DNA of 64,000 bases from Psychromonas sp. 14N.309.X.WAT.B.A12 (GCF_030397575.1 NZ_JAPNXS010000015.1:1-64000), one strand, 5' to 3'; shown: positions 1 through 9,330, numbered from the stretch's first letter. Program-made: numbers and translations. Notes: generated by a model from the sequence alone, not told the origin.

Positions 1-1
1 T

Positions 2-77
2 GCTTCGTTAGCTCAGTCGGTAGAGCAGAGGATTGAAAATCCTCGTGTCCTTGGTTCAATTCCGAGACGAAGCACCA
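2..77 (+). tRNA. tRNA-Phe (GAA)
   Basis: This is a complete cloverleaf. The acceptor arm GCTTCGT pairs with ACGAAGC and is followed by an encoded ACCA end. The anticodon stem GAGGA/TCCTC closes the loop TTGAAAA, which carries anticodon GAA at 35-37. The D-arm (AGCTCAGTCGGTAGAGC) is intact, and the T-loop is TTCAATT. It closely resembles enterobacterial tRNA-Phe outside the acceptor stem. Confidence 0.98.
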
Positions 78-83
78 TCATTT

Positions 84-117
84 AAGCCACAACTACTCAT
101 TTAGTTGTGGCTTTTTT
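84..117 (+). terminator. Rho-independent terminator of tRNA-Phe
   Basis: A stem of AAGCCACAACTA and AGTTGTGGCTT is followed by a run of T. It sits 6 bases after the tRNA CCA end. Confidence 0.9.
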
Positions 118-130
118 GTATCTGCTCGAA

Positions 131-216
131 ATGTCCTTGGTTAACACTTTGTTTAAAAACCAGCGAGACGAAGCACCTCCGTTCAAACCACAACTATTTT
201 TTAGTTGTGTTTTTTG
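131..216 (+). repeat. Degenerate duplicate of the tRNA-Phe 3' end and its terminator
   Basis: TGTCCTTGGTT (132-142) and CGAGACGAAGCACC (164-177) repeat the tRNA variable/T-arm and acceptor segments at 46-56 and 63-76. The T-loop between them is replaced by unrelated, longer sequence. A second hairpin, ACCACAACTA...TAGTTGTG plus T-run (187-215), copies the terminator. No D-arm or anticodon arm is present, so this is not a functional tRNA. It is probably a relic of a tandem tRNA copy, or of an integration event at the tRNA 3' end. Confidence 0.8.
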
Positions 217-552
217 TTTCCTTACTTAAGATAACTGATAACCCAAATTCAATGTTTTTGACCTTGGCGCTGGATTTATCCTGCTTTCTTTGATTTTGCT
301 TTCCTTGTAAATAGCAATTTCGATAATGATTTATTCATTGATGCTTGCTAAAAAAAATTTTGGTTTTGTCATTAGAATAACTAGCTACTGCAACTAGTAC
401 GCTTCTTTCATTCACTTTTCCTACACCTGAATAGAACCGTTAATTAACCAGCTAGGTATAACCATTCTCTTTGAAATATCGACATAAAATTTTAGCCTTA
501 CGGCAAACTAACAGGTAAGCTCATCATTTATTTTGGTTATAAGGTTTATTGA
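217..552. other. Intergenic region without a recognised gene
   Basis: AT-rich sequence between the tRNA remnant and speD. It must carry the speD promoter, but I see no clear -35/-10 pair, operator or structured RNA. The last bases (AAGG at 541-544) serve as the speD ribosome binding site. Confidence 0.5.
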
Positions 553-1362
553 GTGTTTTACGAAGGTACTGAAAAACGATTATTCATTTGCACTAAAGAT
601 CTCAACCTTCTAACGTTTGAGCAAAGTTTTTGGCATGATTTAGTCTCTTATGCCGGTGCTGAAATTATCTCTAGTATCAACAATACACAGCTTACAGCCT
701 TTCTATTATCTGAATCCAGTTTATTTATCTGGGAAGATAAACTACTACTCATCACCTGCGGTAATACGCAATTAGTCAAAGCAGCTTTATTTATTCAGCA
801 ACAATTGAGTAAAGAGAAAATAAAGACACTTATCTTTCAACGCCATCAAGCGCTTAAACCGCAATTACAGCCAACAAACTTTCAGCAAGATAGGATATTG
901 CTAGAAAAGCAGTTTAATGGCCAGCAGTTGCACTGGAGGGAAGATTATCAAGGTGATCTCTTTGTGTTTGGCGAAATATCAACACAAACTATCTCCACCC
1001 AGGGTATTTATATGCTACATGGCTTACGTGGCGAGTTTGCAGAGAATTTACAAAGTCAGCATATAGATAAAACGTCTATTTTGAAGAAGTTAAGGTTGTC
1101 GGAATTTTTTAATGATTTTATGATTGATCATTTCAGCTTTAAACCTAAAGGTTATTCATTAAATGCAATTAGCCAGCAAGATTACCTAACTATCCACTTA
1201 ACGCCAGAAAAGCTAAGTACCTATTTGAGTATTGAAACCAGTTTATCTGAAACACAAAGCGCCCCTTTTATCGCTTACTTGGTGACGCTTTTTTTACCAC
1301 TTAGCGTTAAACGAGTTCATTTCCAGTCTGACAATAAACAGTTAAAACTCATTACTTGTTAA
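553..1362 (+). CDS. speD: S-adenosylmethionine decarboxylase proenzyme, eukaryotic type
   Basis: Predicted to decarboxylate S-adenosylmethionine to supply aminopropyl groups for spermidine synthesis. The 269-residue protein follows the eukaryotic AdoMetDC family rather than the E. coli SpeD family. It starts FYEGTEK (human FFEGTEK) and carries LSESS at 52-56, where cleavage between E54 and S55 should generate the pyruvoyl group. TCG at C69 matches human Cys82, KGYSLN at 200-204 supplies S202 (human Ser229), TIHLTPE supplies H215 (human His243), and SIETSLS follows. It is shorter than the roughly 330-residue animal enzymes because the C-terminal tail is missing. The start is GTG: an in-frame TGA lies immediately before it and AAGG is 8 bases upstream. 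No spermidine synthase gene is in this window. It ends overlapping the convergent SIMPL gene by 4 bases. Confidence 0.88.
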   Translation: MFYEGTEKRLFICTKDLNLLTFEQSFWHDLVSYAGAEIISSINNTQLTAFLLSESSLFIWEDKLLLITCGNTQLVKAALFIQQQLSKEKIKTLIFQRHQALKPQLQPTNFQQDRILLEKQFNGQQLHWREDYQGDLFVFGEISTQTISTQGIYMLHGLRGEFAENLQSQHIDKTSILKKLRLSEFFNDFMIDHFSFKPKGYSLNAISQQDYLTIHLTPEKLSTYLSIETSLSETQSAPFIAYLVTLFLPLSVKRVHFQSDNKQLKLITC

Positions 1363-2048
1363 GGCTCTAATAAGAACACGGCATCAACACTGTCTGTAAT
1401 AGTAATTTGATTATTTTGGTAACTTGAAGGTATTTGGTCACTTTCCATTGCTCGCATCAAAACAGGACGAGCACTACTAGCTTGGTAGTTGATAGAGAAG
1501 ATATCGCCTAGCGTTGCTTGATAGTTATTCGCTAACCCTTTAGCTTTATCAATTGAGTCTTGCACCGCTAAGTTACGTGCTTTTTCTTGCCATTGTTTTG
1601 GGTCTTTTAAAGCGTAGTTAATTTGTCCAATATTAGAGATATCACTTTTCACTAACACCTGTAAAAACTGATTTACTTTAGTGACATCATCTAACTGATA
1701 ACTAAGGTTACGAATAGCTTTCACACCAATTTGTGTTCGCTGCTTTTCGATGTATTCAAATTCAGGACGAATTTGAATATCAGCACGTTTTAATAGCGCT
1801 TGAGAGAACCCCCCCTCTTTTAAAGCAATTAATATATTATCAACTTGTTTATCAACAACTTGCTTAGCGTTATCACTATCATTTTCTACAGCAATAGATT
1901 GAAACTTAATGTTAACGGTATCAGGTTTCACTTCTAACTTTGCTTGACCTGATACGGAGATATGAGGCTGAGCAGGTAAACTATTAGCGTTAGCCCAAGA
2001 AAAAGGGGTAAGTAGGCAGATCAACAACGCAAGATTTGATTTTTTCAT
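1359..2048 (-). CDS. SIMPL domain (DUF541) periplasmic protein
   Basis: A 229-residue exported protein with a signal peptide (MKKSNLALLICLLTPFSWANA, cleavage near residue 21). The SIMPL/DUF541 fold follows, beginning HISVSGQAKLEVKPDTVNI, a typical opening of this family. E. coli YggE, linked to oxidative stress tolerance, is the best-known relative. The molecular activity is not established. It stands alone on the minus strand and converges on speD with a 4-base overlap of stop regions. The start is ATG, with GAGAG a few bases upstream. The family assignment is firm; the function is not. Confidence 0.85.
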   Translation of the reverse strand: MKKSNLALLICLLTPFSWANANSLPAQPHISVSGQAKLEVKPDTVNIKFQSIAVENDSDNAKQVVDKQVDNILIALKEGGFSQALLKRADIQIRPEFEYIEKQRTQIGVKAIRNLSYQLDDVTKVNQFLQVLVKSDISNIGQINYALKDPKQWQEKARNLAVQDSIDKAKGLANNYQATLGDIFSINYQASSARPVLMRAMESDQIPSSYQNNQITITDSVDAVFLLEP

Positions 2049-2236
2049 GGGACTCTCGAATTAAGAATAAAGGAATATAGTAATAATTAATCGACCCATT
2101 GAGACCGTGAAAGTTCATCTTTTTTTTACAAAAATAGAAAAGAAAATATTTTAATTACTCAATCTTAATCCAGTAATTTAACTTGCTGATTTTAAATTAT
2201 TTTATCATTGTCAATTACCTACCAAAAAATTAAGTT

Positions 2237-2255
2237 AATGAGAATTACTTGCATT
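2237..2255. promoter_or_regulatory. Candidate Fur box upstream of class I aldolase
   Basis: AATGAGAATTACTTGCATT fits the Vibrio-type Fur consensus AATGANAATNATTNTCATT at all but two fixed positions. It is centred in a longer inverted repeat (GTTAATG at 2234-2240, CATTAAC at 2252-2258) about 54 bases before the aldolase ATG. This is where a repressor site would be expected. The match was made by eye only. Confidence 0.55.
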
Positions 2256-2308
2256 AACACACAAGGAATGTATGTTGATATGTACTATTCAACTTGTTGG
2301 AGATAATT

Positions 2309-3202
2309 ATGCAAATATTTGAAAAACAGCTTAATAGATTTAAAGAAGAGTTAGGCTTTATCGCCGCGCTTGATCAAAGTGGGGGTAGTACGCCCACTGC
2401 ACTTAAGACTTACGGCATAAATGAAGATGCGTATACTAGTGATCAAGAAATGTTTGATTTGGTCCATGCCATGCGCTCTCGCATTATCACCAGCCCTTCT
2501 TTTACAGGTGACCGAGTATTAGGGTCTATCTTATTTGAAAATACATTAGATCGTGACATTGAAGGCAAAGCCTCATCATTATATTTATGGGAAGAAAAAA
2601 ACATAGTGCCGTTTCTTAAAGTCGACAAAGGGCTAGAAGCAGAAGCAAATGGCGTGCAATTAATGAAACCAATCCCTGGATTAGATGAGTTATTAAAAAA
2701 AGCTAAAGCAAAAGATGTATTTGGTACAAAAATGCGTTCTGTTATTAAACTCGCTAATGCAGAAGGAATAGAAGCATTGGTTAAACAACAGTTTAAAGTC
2801 GCTAAACAAATCTGTGCCGCAGGATTAGTGCCCATAATCGAGCCAGAAGTTGATATTAATAGCCCAGAAAAAGCAGCCGCTGAAGCCTTATTAAAAGAGC
2901 AATTATTAAAACAGCTAGATTTACTTGATGCTAATGAATTAGTCATGCTGAAAATCTCATTACCTGAGTCTGCAAACTTTTATGATAGTTGTATCAGTCA
3001 CCCGAATGTAGTCAAAGTAGTGGCGTTATCAGGTGGTTATCCTATCGCAGAAGCTAACCGTCGTTTAACGGATAATAAAGGTGTGATAGCGAGCTTCTCT
3101 CGTGTATTAACCGATAATCTTTATAACGGGCAACCTGATGCAGAGTTTAATGCTGCATTGGCAGCAACGATAGCCCCAATCTATGAAGCATCAAAAACTT
3201 AA
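2309..3202 (+). CDS. fda: Fructose-1,6-bisphosphate aldolase, class I
   Basis: Cleaves fructose-1,6-bisphosphate to dihydroxyacetone phosphate and glyceraldehyde-3-phosphate through a lysine Schiff base, without a metal. The 297-residue protein matches the short bacterial class I type known from Staphylococcus: FIAALDQSGGSTPTAL near the N-terminus, PIIEPEVDI around residue 178, and VMLKISLPE with the probable Schiff-base lysine K215. The ATG at 2309 is preferred over an upstream in-frame TTG because GGAG lies 6 bases before it. It converges on the class II aldolase gene fbaA, so the organism encodes both aldolase classes side by side. A candidate Fur box precedes it. Confidence 0.93.
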   Translation: MQIFEKQLNRFKEELGFIAALDQSGGSTPTALKTYGINEDAYTSDQEMFDLVHAMRSRIITSPSFTGDRVLGSILFENTLDRDIEGKASSLYLWEEKNIVPFLKVDKGLEAEANGVQLMKPIPGLDELLKKAKAKDVFGTKMRSVIKLANAEGIEALVKQQFKVAKQICAAGLVPIIEPEVDINSPEKAAAEALLKEQLLKQLDLLDANELVMLKISLPESANFYDSCISHPNVVKVVALSGGYPIAEANRRLTDNKGVIASFSRVLTDNLYNGQPDAEFNAALAATIAPIYEASKT

Positions 3203-3224
3203 TGAGAGATTAAATTTTGGGTAT

Positions 3225-3254
3225 AAAAAAGCCAGCGATTAAGCTGGCTCTTTA
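3225..3254. terminator. Terminator between the convergent aldolase genes
   Basis: The stem GCCAGC / GCTGGC (3231-3236 and 3243-3248) is flanked by an A-run on the left and a T-rich tail on the right. It can therefore serve transcripts from both sides. Confidence 0.8.
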
Positions 3255-3276
3255 TTCTACTGAAAAGTCAGTAAAA

Positions 3277-4353
3277 TTATAGTACGTCTACAGCGTTAAG
3301 GTCAGCAAATGCTTTCTCTAGACGAGTTACCATTGATGCTTGACCTGCGCGTAACCAAACACGTGGATCGTAGTATTTTTTGTTAGGTGCGTCAGGACCA
3401 GTTGGGTTACCAATTTGACCTTGTAAGAAATCGCGGTTAGCAGCTTCGTAAACACGAACGCCATCCCAACATGCCCACTGTGTATCTGTATCGATGTTCA
3501 TTTTGATAACACCGTAACCGATAGACTCTTGGATTTCTGCTTCAGAAGAACCAGAACCACCGTGGAATACGAAGTTTAGTGCGTCAGCAGCAATGCCGTG
3601 CTTTTCAGAAACGTATGCTTGTGAATCACGTAGGATTGTTGGAGTCAGTTTAACGTTACCTGGCTTGTATACACCGTGTACGTTACCGAAAGAAGCAGCG
3701 ATAGTAAAACGTGGGCTGATTTTTGATAGTTCAACGTATGCGTAATCAACTTCAGATGGTTGAGTGTAAAGTAAAGACTCATCCATATCAGAGTTATCAA
3801 CACCGTCTTCTTCACCACCAGTACAACCTAATTCGATTTCTAGCGTCATACCCATTTTTTCCATACGAGCTAGGTATTTAGCACAGATTTCAATGTTTTC
3901 TTCTAGTGGCTCTTCAGAAAGATCGATCATGTGTGAAGAGAATAGTGGCTTACCAGTTTCTGCGAAGTGAGCTTCAGAAGCGTCTAGTAGTCCGTCAATC
4001 CATGGTAGTAATTTTTTAGCAGCATGGTCAGTATGTAAAATAACTGGAACACCGTAAGCAGCAGCCATTGCGTGAACGTGCTTAGCACCAGAAACAGCAC
4101 CTAAGATTGCAGCTTCTTGACCTTCAAGTTTAAGACCTTTACCAGCGTTAAATACAGCACCGCCGTTAGAGAACTGGATTACAACTGGTGCTTTAACTTT
4201 AGCAGCAGCTTCAAGTACAGCATTGATTGAGTCAGAACCAACAACGTTTACCGCTGGTAGTGCAAATTTATGTTCTTTTGCTACTGCAAAAACTTTTTGA
4301 ACATCATCACCAGTGATAACACCAGGTTGTACAACGTCTAAAATCTTAGTCAT
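3277..4353 (-). CDS. fbaA: Fructose-1,6-bisphosphate aldolase, class II (zinc)
   Basis: The zinc-dependent glycolytic aldolase. At 358 residues it has almost the length of E. coli FbaA. Metal and substrate motifs are visible: VILHTDHAAKKLLPW, IELGCTGGEEDGVDNSD, FGNVHGVYKPGN and NFVFHGGSGSS, containing the histidines and glutamate of the active site. The ATG has AGGA 8 bases upstream. It lies downstream of pgk in the same orientation, the order common in proteobacteria, but a terminator-like hairpin separates the two genes. Confidence 0.97.
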   Translation of the reverse strand: MTKILDVVQPGVITGDDVQKVFAVAKEHKFALPAVNVVGSDSINAVLEAAAKVKAPVVIQFSNGGAVFNAGKGLKLEGQEAAILGAVSGAKHVHAMAAAYGVPVILHTDHAAKKLLPWIDGLLDASEAHFAETGKPLFSSHMIDLSEEPLEENIEICAKYLARMEKMGMTLEIELGCTGGEEDGVDNSDMDESLLYTQPSEVDYAYVELSKISPRFTIAASFGNVHGVYKPGNVKLTPTILRDSQAYVSEKHGIAADALNFVFHGGSGSSEAEIQESIGYGVIKMNIDTDTQWACWDGVRVYEAANRDFLQGQIGNPTGPDAPNKKYYDPRVWLRAGQASMVTRLEKAFADLNAVDVL

Positions 4354-4438
4354 GAGATATATCCTATCTATTGTTTGTAATTTGAATAAGTTTAATTCTG
4401 CGTATTAATGTGGCAATTATGGCACAAAGAATACGCAT

Positions 4439-4462
4439 TAAAAAGCGAGATCAAGATCTCAC
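4439..4462 (-). terminator. Terminator-like hairpin after pgk
   Basis: Read on the minus strand, a short GAGATC/GATCTC stem extended by wobble pairs is followed by TTTTT. It lies between pgk and fbaA, so some transcripts probably end before fbaA. Confidence 0.65.
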
Positions 4463-4475
4463 TATAAACATTTGA

Positions 4476-5648
4476 TTAATCGTTGGCACGTAGCTCTAAC
4501 ATTGCTACAGCTGGTAACTCTTTACCTTCAACAAACTCAAGGAAAGCACCGCCACCCGTTGAGATGTAAGATACATCTGCTGTGATATTAAATTTATCAA
4601 TCGCAGCAAGTGTGTCACCGCCACCAGCAACAGAGAATGCGTCTGATTCAGCGATTGCTTTAGAGATACCTGCAGTACCTGCTTCAAAGTTTTTAAACTC
4701 AAATACGCCAACAGGACCATTCCAAAGAATTGTTTTTGCTTCTTTTAGGATAGTTGCTAATGCTGCTGTTGATTCAGGACCTAGATCGAAGATCATGTCG
4801 TCATCTTGCACATCTGCAACGTTTTTAATTTCAGCTTCAGCATTTTCATCAAATGCTTTTGCACATGCAACATCAGTTGCAACAGGAATTGCACAGTCAA
4901 CCATTAGCTTTTTAGCTGTATCAACTAAATCTGCTTCATATAATGATTTACCAACATTGTGACCTTGTGCTGCGATAAATGTATTAGCAATACCACCACC
5001 AACAACTAGTTGGTCAGCAATTTTAGATAGAGACTCTAATACAGTTAATTTAGTAGATACTTTAGAACCACCAACAATAGCAACTAGTGGGCGAGCTGGA
5101 TTATCCATCGCTTTGCCTAGTGCTTCTAATTCAGCAGCTAAAAGTGGACCAGCACATGCTACAGGAGCAAATAGGCCAGCACCGTTAGTAGAAGATTGAG
5201 CACGGTGAGCTGTACCAAATGCATCCATTACGTAAACATCACATAATGCTGCTAACTGCTTAGATAATGTTTCGTCGTTTTTCTTTTCACCTTTGTTAAA
5301 GCGAACGTTTTCAAGTACTACTACTTCACCAGCATTTACTTCTAAACCGTTTAGGTAGTCAGTTGCTAGGCGAACAGGTACATCTAGAGCTTCATTTAAG
5401 TAATCAACAACAGGTTGTAGAGAGAACGCTGCATTTTCTTCTGCAGAAGCGCCTTCAGTAGGACGACCTAAGTGCGACGTGATCATCAACTTAGCACCTT
5501 TTTCTAGTGCTAATTTAATTGTTGGAATAGAAGCACGAATACGCGCATCAGATGTAACTTTGCCATCCTTAATTGGAACATTAAGATCTTGACGGATAAA
5601 TACTCGTTTACCGGCTAAATCTAGATCAACCATTTTTTTTACTGACAT
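4476..5648 (-). CDS. pgk: Phosphoglycerate kinase
   Basis: Transfers phosphate from 1,3-bisphosphoglycerate to ADP in glycolysis. The 390-residue length is normal for the family. Visible motifs are the N-terminal substrate-binding stretch [21 protein letters not shown], the hinge region [20 protein letters not shown], and the C-terminal nucleotide site [12 protein letters not shown]. The start [10 protein letters not shown] is chosen because AGAGGA lies 6 bases upstream; a longer reading adds five unlikely residues. The epd gene often found upstream of pgk is absent. Instead a 480-base intergenic region and a divergent GGDEF-EAL gene follow. Confidence 0.97.
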   Translation of the reverse strand: MSVKKMVDLDLAGKRVFIRQDLNVPIKDGKVTSDARIRASIPTIKLALEKGAKLMITSHLGRPTEGASAEENAAFSLQPVVDYLNEALDVPVRLATDYLNGLEVNAGEVVVLENVRFNKGEKKNDETLSKQLAALCDVYVMDAFGTAHRAQSSTNGAGLFAPVACAGPLLAAELEALGKAMDNPARPLVAIVGGSKVSTKLTVLESLSKIADQLVVGGGIANTFIAAQGHNVGKSLYEADLVDTAKKLMVDCAIPVATDVACAKAFDENAEAEIKNVADVQDDDMIFDLGPESTAALATILKEAKTILWNGPVGVFEFKNFEAGTAGISKAIAESDAFSVAGGGDTLAAIDKFNITADVSYISTGGGAFLEFVEGKELPAVAMLELRAND

Positions 5649-6130
5649 GATGTGTCCTCTCATTTTTAAAAACTATAGAATTCTTATTTCTGTCTACATG
5701 TTTATAGGCTCAGTATTTACACCCTTCTACAGTGTAATATCATCGAGCTTTCCTTTAATACCGAGCGCATTATAAACCAAACTGTTTGTTACATCGATCA
5801 CAAATAACATTGCAGTGTAATTTACCTTTTTAATCAAGGGTAATGGTTTGATTTGCATCATTATATATCACGCTTTTTTTAATCAATCGCTCATTAAAAC
5901 AAAGCTATACTTATTTTTTATTGTTAATAATGTGAAATAGACTAATAATTTGATCTTACAAAACAGGCGATTTACGTTAGCCTAATAACTATTTCATTGA
6001 TTATGATTAATAAATTTACGCGGAAAACACTCAGCTAAATGATGGAATCGGTATAAAACAATATAAACGAATTTATTCTCTTAGTTTTATTCTGTTATCA
6101 ATAAAATTAAGATAAACAAGAGTACTTGTA
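5649..6130. other. Divergent intergenic region, pgk / GGDEF-EAL gene
   Basis: An AT-rich region of about 480 bases that must hold the pgk promoter on the minus strand and the GGDEF-EAL promoter on the plus strand. I see no convincing operator, RNA element or small gene in it. Confidence 0.5.
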
Positions 6131-8395
6131 TTGAAAATTTTTTCGTTAAATAAAAACACCTGGTTAATCTATTACTGCTTGATTGCTATCAGTAGTTTAT
6201 TGCTGATCACCAGTATTAATGCGCGTTATGATGAATTACTGTCTAAAAGGCAAGATGAGCAATTCTACGTCACTAAAATCGTTAAATCAGATATTCATGG
6301 GATCCTTACTCACTATGAAACTATGCTCGATTTGATCAATGAAGACTTCACTGAAGACGAGCATTTTAATCAATTTATTCTAGAACGGATTTTACAAAAA
6401 TCAGAACTATTAATTGGCTTTGTTATCTTTAACCTTGATGGCACCTTATTAGCTAAAAGCGACAATCTCCCCGACAGCTTATATAAAACACGCTCCAGTG
6501 ATTATTTCGATAATGGTTTCCACGGCAGCTTAGAAAAAGACAGGTTGATGATAAGCAGTGCCATCCTATCGCCAGTGACTAACAAATGGATTATTCCAAT
6601 CCGCAAAACCTTACTGGACAATAACGGTGAAGTAAGGGGGTTTATTGCATCAGCGATTATCTTAGATAACTTAAAGAATAAATGGTCACATGCGCAAGCT
6701 TTTGGCAATAGCATCATGTTGACTCTCGACCATAATTTTTATCAATTCTTACATACCGGAATGCCACCAGAAAGATACAATGCAACCTTTGCCCACCCAC
6801 TCACTGAAGAGCAAATTACAGAAACGGAAACGGCACTAAAAGCACAGAATCTCAGTTTTAACAAATTAAGAGCGAATAATGCCGTCGCACAAGTGATGAT
6901 GTCCCCCAGTGATATTCCACTACTACATAGTTTAAGCTATGACAGTAAATATAAATTTTGGGTGCATACTAGTCGTCCATTGAGCGATATCAACCAGCCT
7001 TTGTTATATACGGCCATCTATTATTTTGCGCTATATCTATTATTCCTCTCCCTCACTTTCTTACTCTTTAAATGGATATTAAACACTGAAAAAAGTAAAT
7101 TAACCGCGCTCACTTATATCACCGAACATGATGATTTAACCGGCTGCTTTAATCGAACGGTATTAGGAAGGTTAGTGGGGCGACTCAAAAGACATCAACA
7201 ACCCTTTTCACTTTTATATATTGACCTAGATAACTTCAAAAATATAAATGATTCATTTGGTCACAAATATGGCGATATTTTATTGCAAGAGGTGAGCCGT
7301 AAAATACAAGAGAGCCTGAGAACTATCCCAGGTAATTTAGTACGCTACAGTGGTGATGAATTTGTTTTACTATTAGAAAATAATAACGAAGATGTGATCC
7401 GAGGCTTTGCCAAGCTACTTTTACGTAATATGGCCAAACCCTACTCTATTAATAATAACTCCTTTTATATTACTAGCTCTATTGGTATTACTCGTTACCC
7501 TAATGATGCTAAAAGTTTAGATACCTTAATTAGTTATGCCGAAAACAGCATGGCGATGGCAAAAAGTACCAAAAACCAATATATATTCTTCTCGCAAGAG
7601 GTGCATCAACAGTTATTGAAGCAAGCAAAAATAGAACAAGCCTTACACCATGCAATTGAAAATAATGAAATTAGTCTTGCTTATCAGCCACAATTAAACA
7701 GCCAATCTAAACTATGTGGTGTCGAAGCTTTAGTGCGTTGGCAAAGTAGCGATCTTGGCTTTATCCCTCCAGAAGTATTCATCCCAATTGCTGAGCAAAC
7801 AGGTTTAATGCCTAAGCTTGGCCAATATATTTTAAATAAATCCATGTATGAAATAACTGCATTACAAAAAAAATTAAACACACGTTTTTCATTAGCAATT
7901 AATGTATCGGTTAAGCAGTTTATTCAGCTCAACTTCTTTGATGTATTAACACAAAGTATCGAAGACTTTGGAGATAAAAGCTTACCGTTAACCATCGAAA
8001 TCACAGAAAGCCTGTTTATAGAAAGCGTGGACGTATTATTACCAGTATTTGAAAAAATGAAACAACACCAAATCTCTCTTGCTCTTGATGACTTTGGTAC
8101 CGGCTACTCTTCATTAAGCATGCTCCGTGAAGCGCCAATTGATGAACTAAAAATAGATAAAAGCTTCGTAGACCATATCACTGAAAATAACGTGGATAAG
8201 GCGATGGTAAAAAGTATTATCAGTATGGGTAAAAACTTGAATATGCGAGTATTAGCAGAAGGAATTGAAACATTAGAGCATGCAAAAATCTTATCTAAAT
8301 ATGGTTGTGATCTTTTTCAAGGTTATTACATATCAAAGCCATTAAACATTGAAGAGCTAGAAGTGTATGTTAACACCATCCGAAAACGACACTAG
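6131..8395 (+). CDS. Membrane sensor GGDEF-EAL protein (cyclic di-GMP turnover)
   Basis: A 754-residue inner-membrane protein. TM segment 1 is at about 12-30, followed by a periplasmic sensor region to about 288 and TM segment 2 at about 290-315. A GGDEF domain spans about 330-490 and an EAL domain about 510-745. The GGDEF signature reads SGDEF (407-411), a variant often still active. The EAL domain keeps EAL (532-534), the DDFGTGYSSL loop (653 onward) and KIDKSFV, so it looks competent as a phosphodiesterase. The start is TTG with a weak AAGAG upstream; the first ATG would remove TM segment 1, so TTG is accepted. Its 3' end overlaps the convergent LysR gene by 4 bases. The signal it senses cannot be told from sequence. 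Confidence 0.92.
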   Translation: MKIFSLNKNTWLIYYCLIAISSLLLITSINARYDELLSKRQDEQFYVTKIVKSDIHGILTHYETMLDLINEDFTEDEHFNQFILERILQKSELLIGFVIFNLDGTLLAKSDNLPDSLYKTRSSDYFDNGFHGSLEKDRLMISSAILSPVTNKWIIPIRKTLLDNNGEVRGFIASAIILDNLKNKWSHAQAFGNSIMLTLDHNFYQFLHTGMPPERYNATFAHPLTEEQITETETALKAQNLSFNKLRANNAVAQVMMSPSDIPLLHSLSYDSKYKFWVHTSRPLSDINQPLLYTAIYYFALYLLFLSLTFLLFKWILNTEKSKLTALTYITEHDDLTGCFNRTVLGRLVGRLKRHQQPFSLLYIDLDNFKNINDSFGHKYGDILLQEVSRKIQESLRTIPGNLVRYSGDEFVLLLENNNEDVIRGFAKLLLRNMAKPYSINNNSFYITSSIGITRYPNDAKSLDTLISYAENSMAMAKSTKNQYIFFSQEVHQQLLKQAKIEQALHHAIENNEISLAYQPQLNSQSKLCGVEALVRWQSSDLGFIPPEVFIPIAEQTGLMPKLGQYILNKSMYEITALQKKLNTRFSLAINVSVKQFIQLNFFDVLTQSIEDFGDKSLPLTIEITESLFIESVDVLLPVFEKMKQHQISLALDDFGTGYSSLSMLREAPIDELKIDKSFVDHITENNVDKAMVKSIISMGKNLNMRVLAEGIETLEHAKILSKYGCDLFQGYYISKPLNIEELEVYVNTIRKRH

Positions 8396-9330
8396 CGTGA
8401 ACGGTGCAATAGTTTATTAACATTAAACTGTTGCTCAAAAGTGACAGATTGCCCTTTTATCCAGCTTATAAAATCAGAGACTTGCGGCCTATCTGCTAAC
8501 TTTTTCAGATACATAACATAAATACCTCCATCCTCTACTGAGTGGCCAAATAACGGCACAAGTCGACCATTCTCAATCTCTTTCGCCACTAAGGCATGAC
8601 GCCCTAATGCAACACCTTGTCCATTTAACGCAGCTTGTACAATCAAATCCACTTGATTAAAACTATAACCACTATTACAACTAATCCCTTCAATATTTAG
8701 CTCTGACAACCAACGCGACCAAGAGGTGCCAAACTTAGCATTCGGTAATGAATCATGTAATAAAGTGGTTTTATTTAAATCTTCCGGTGTATTTAACGTG
8801 ATCTTTTTTAATAATTCAGGACTAGCAACGGGGTAAATATAATCTCTAAATAGTAGCTCTTGCTGCATATCTGTTTGATCGCATTTACCATGGCAAATAC
8901 CAATATCCACCTCTTCATTACGATATATAGGCTCAGCAAAATTAGCAGCAAGATTCAAATCAATATTAGGATGAGCATCATAAAATTCATGAATACAAGG
9001 CATTAGCCAACGGCTAGCAAAAGCAGGCATAGAGTATACTTCTAACTGCCTGACCTGTTTATGAGACTCAATATGATTGACTGTGTCACGTATCTGATTT
9101 AACGCCTGATGCACTGATTTAAATAACTCTTCGCCATTTTCAGTTAAATGTAGTTGCCGTGGCTTTCGGTCAAAAACCTTATACTGTAGATGCGCTTCCA
9201 GTAAGATTATTTTTTGGCTTACCGCACTTTGAGAAACACATAACTCTTTCGCTGCAGCAGTAAAATTTAAATGGCGGGCAGCACACTCAAAATAGCGTAA
9301 TGCTTCCAATGGCGGTAAACGAGTCCCCAA
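8392..9330 (-). CDS. LysR-family regulator, GcvA-like
   Basis: A 312-residue transcription factor. The N-terminal winged helix (residues about 6-65, LEALRYFECAARHLNFTAAAKELCVSQSAVS) and the co-inducer domain after residue 90 are typical of the GcvA/AmpR branch. The TTG start has TAAGGG 6 bases upstream and an in-frame TAA just before that. It is divergent from the ABC importer/ureohydrolase operon at 9686. In Pseudomonas a LysR protein (GbuR) controls guanidinobutyrase, so regulating the neighbouring operon is a sensible inference. Confidence 0.88.
   Translation of the reverse strand: MGTRLPPLEALRYFECAARHLNFTAAAKELCVSQSAVSQKIILLEAHLQYKVFDRKPRQLHLTENGEELFKSVHQALNQIRDTVNHIESHKQVRQLEVYSMPAFASRWLMPCIHEFYDAHPNIDLNLAANFAEPIYRNEEVDIGICHGKCDQTDMQQELLFRDYIYPVASPELLKKITLNTPEDLNKTTLLHDSLPNAKFGTSWSRWLSELNIEGISCNSGYSFNQVDLIVQAALNGQGVALGRHALVAKEIENGRLVPLFGHSVEDGGIYVMYLKKLADRPQVSDFISWIKGQSVTFEQQFNVNKLLHRSR

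Noticed and set aside
131-177. A second tRNA-Phe gene
   Set aside because: Only the 3' part is present and its T-arm cannot fold; no anticodon or D-arm.
105-293. A 62-codon reading frame after the tRNA
   Set aside because: It starts inside the tRNA terminator and runs through the tRNA-like remnant, with no Shine-Dalgarno sequence and no recognisable product.
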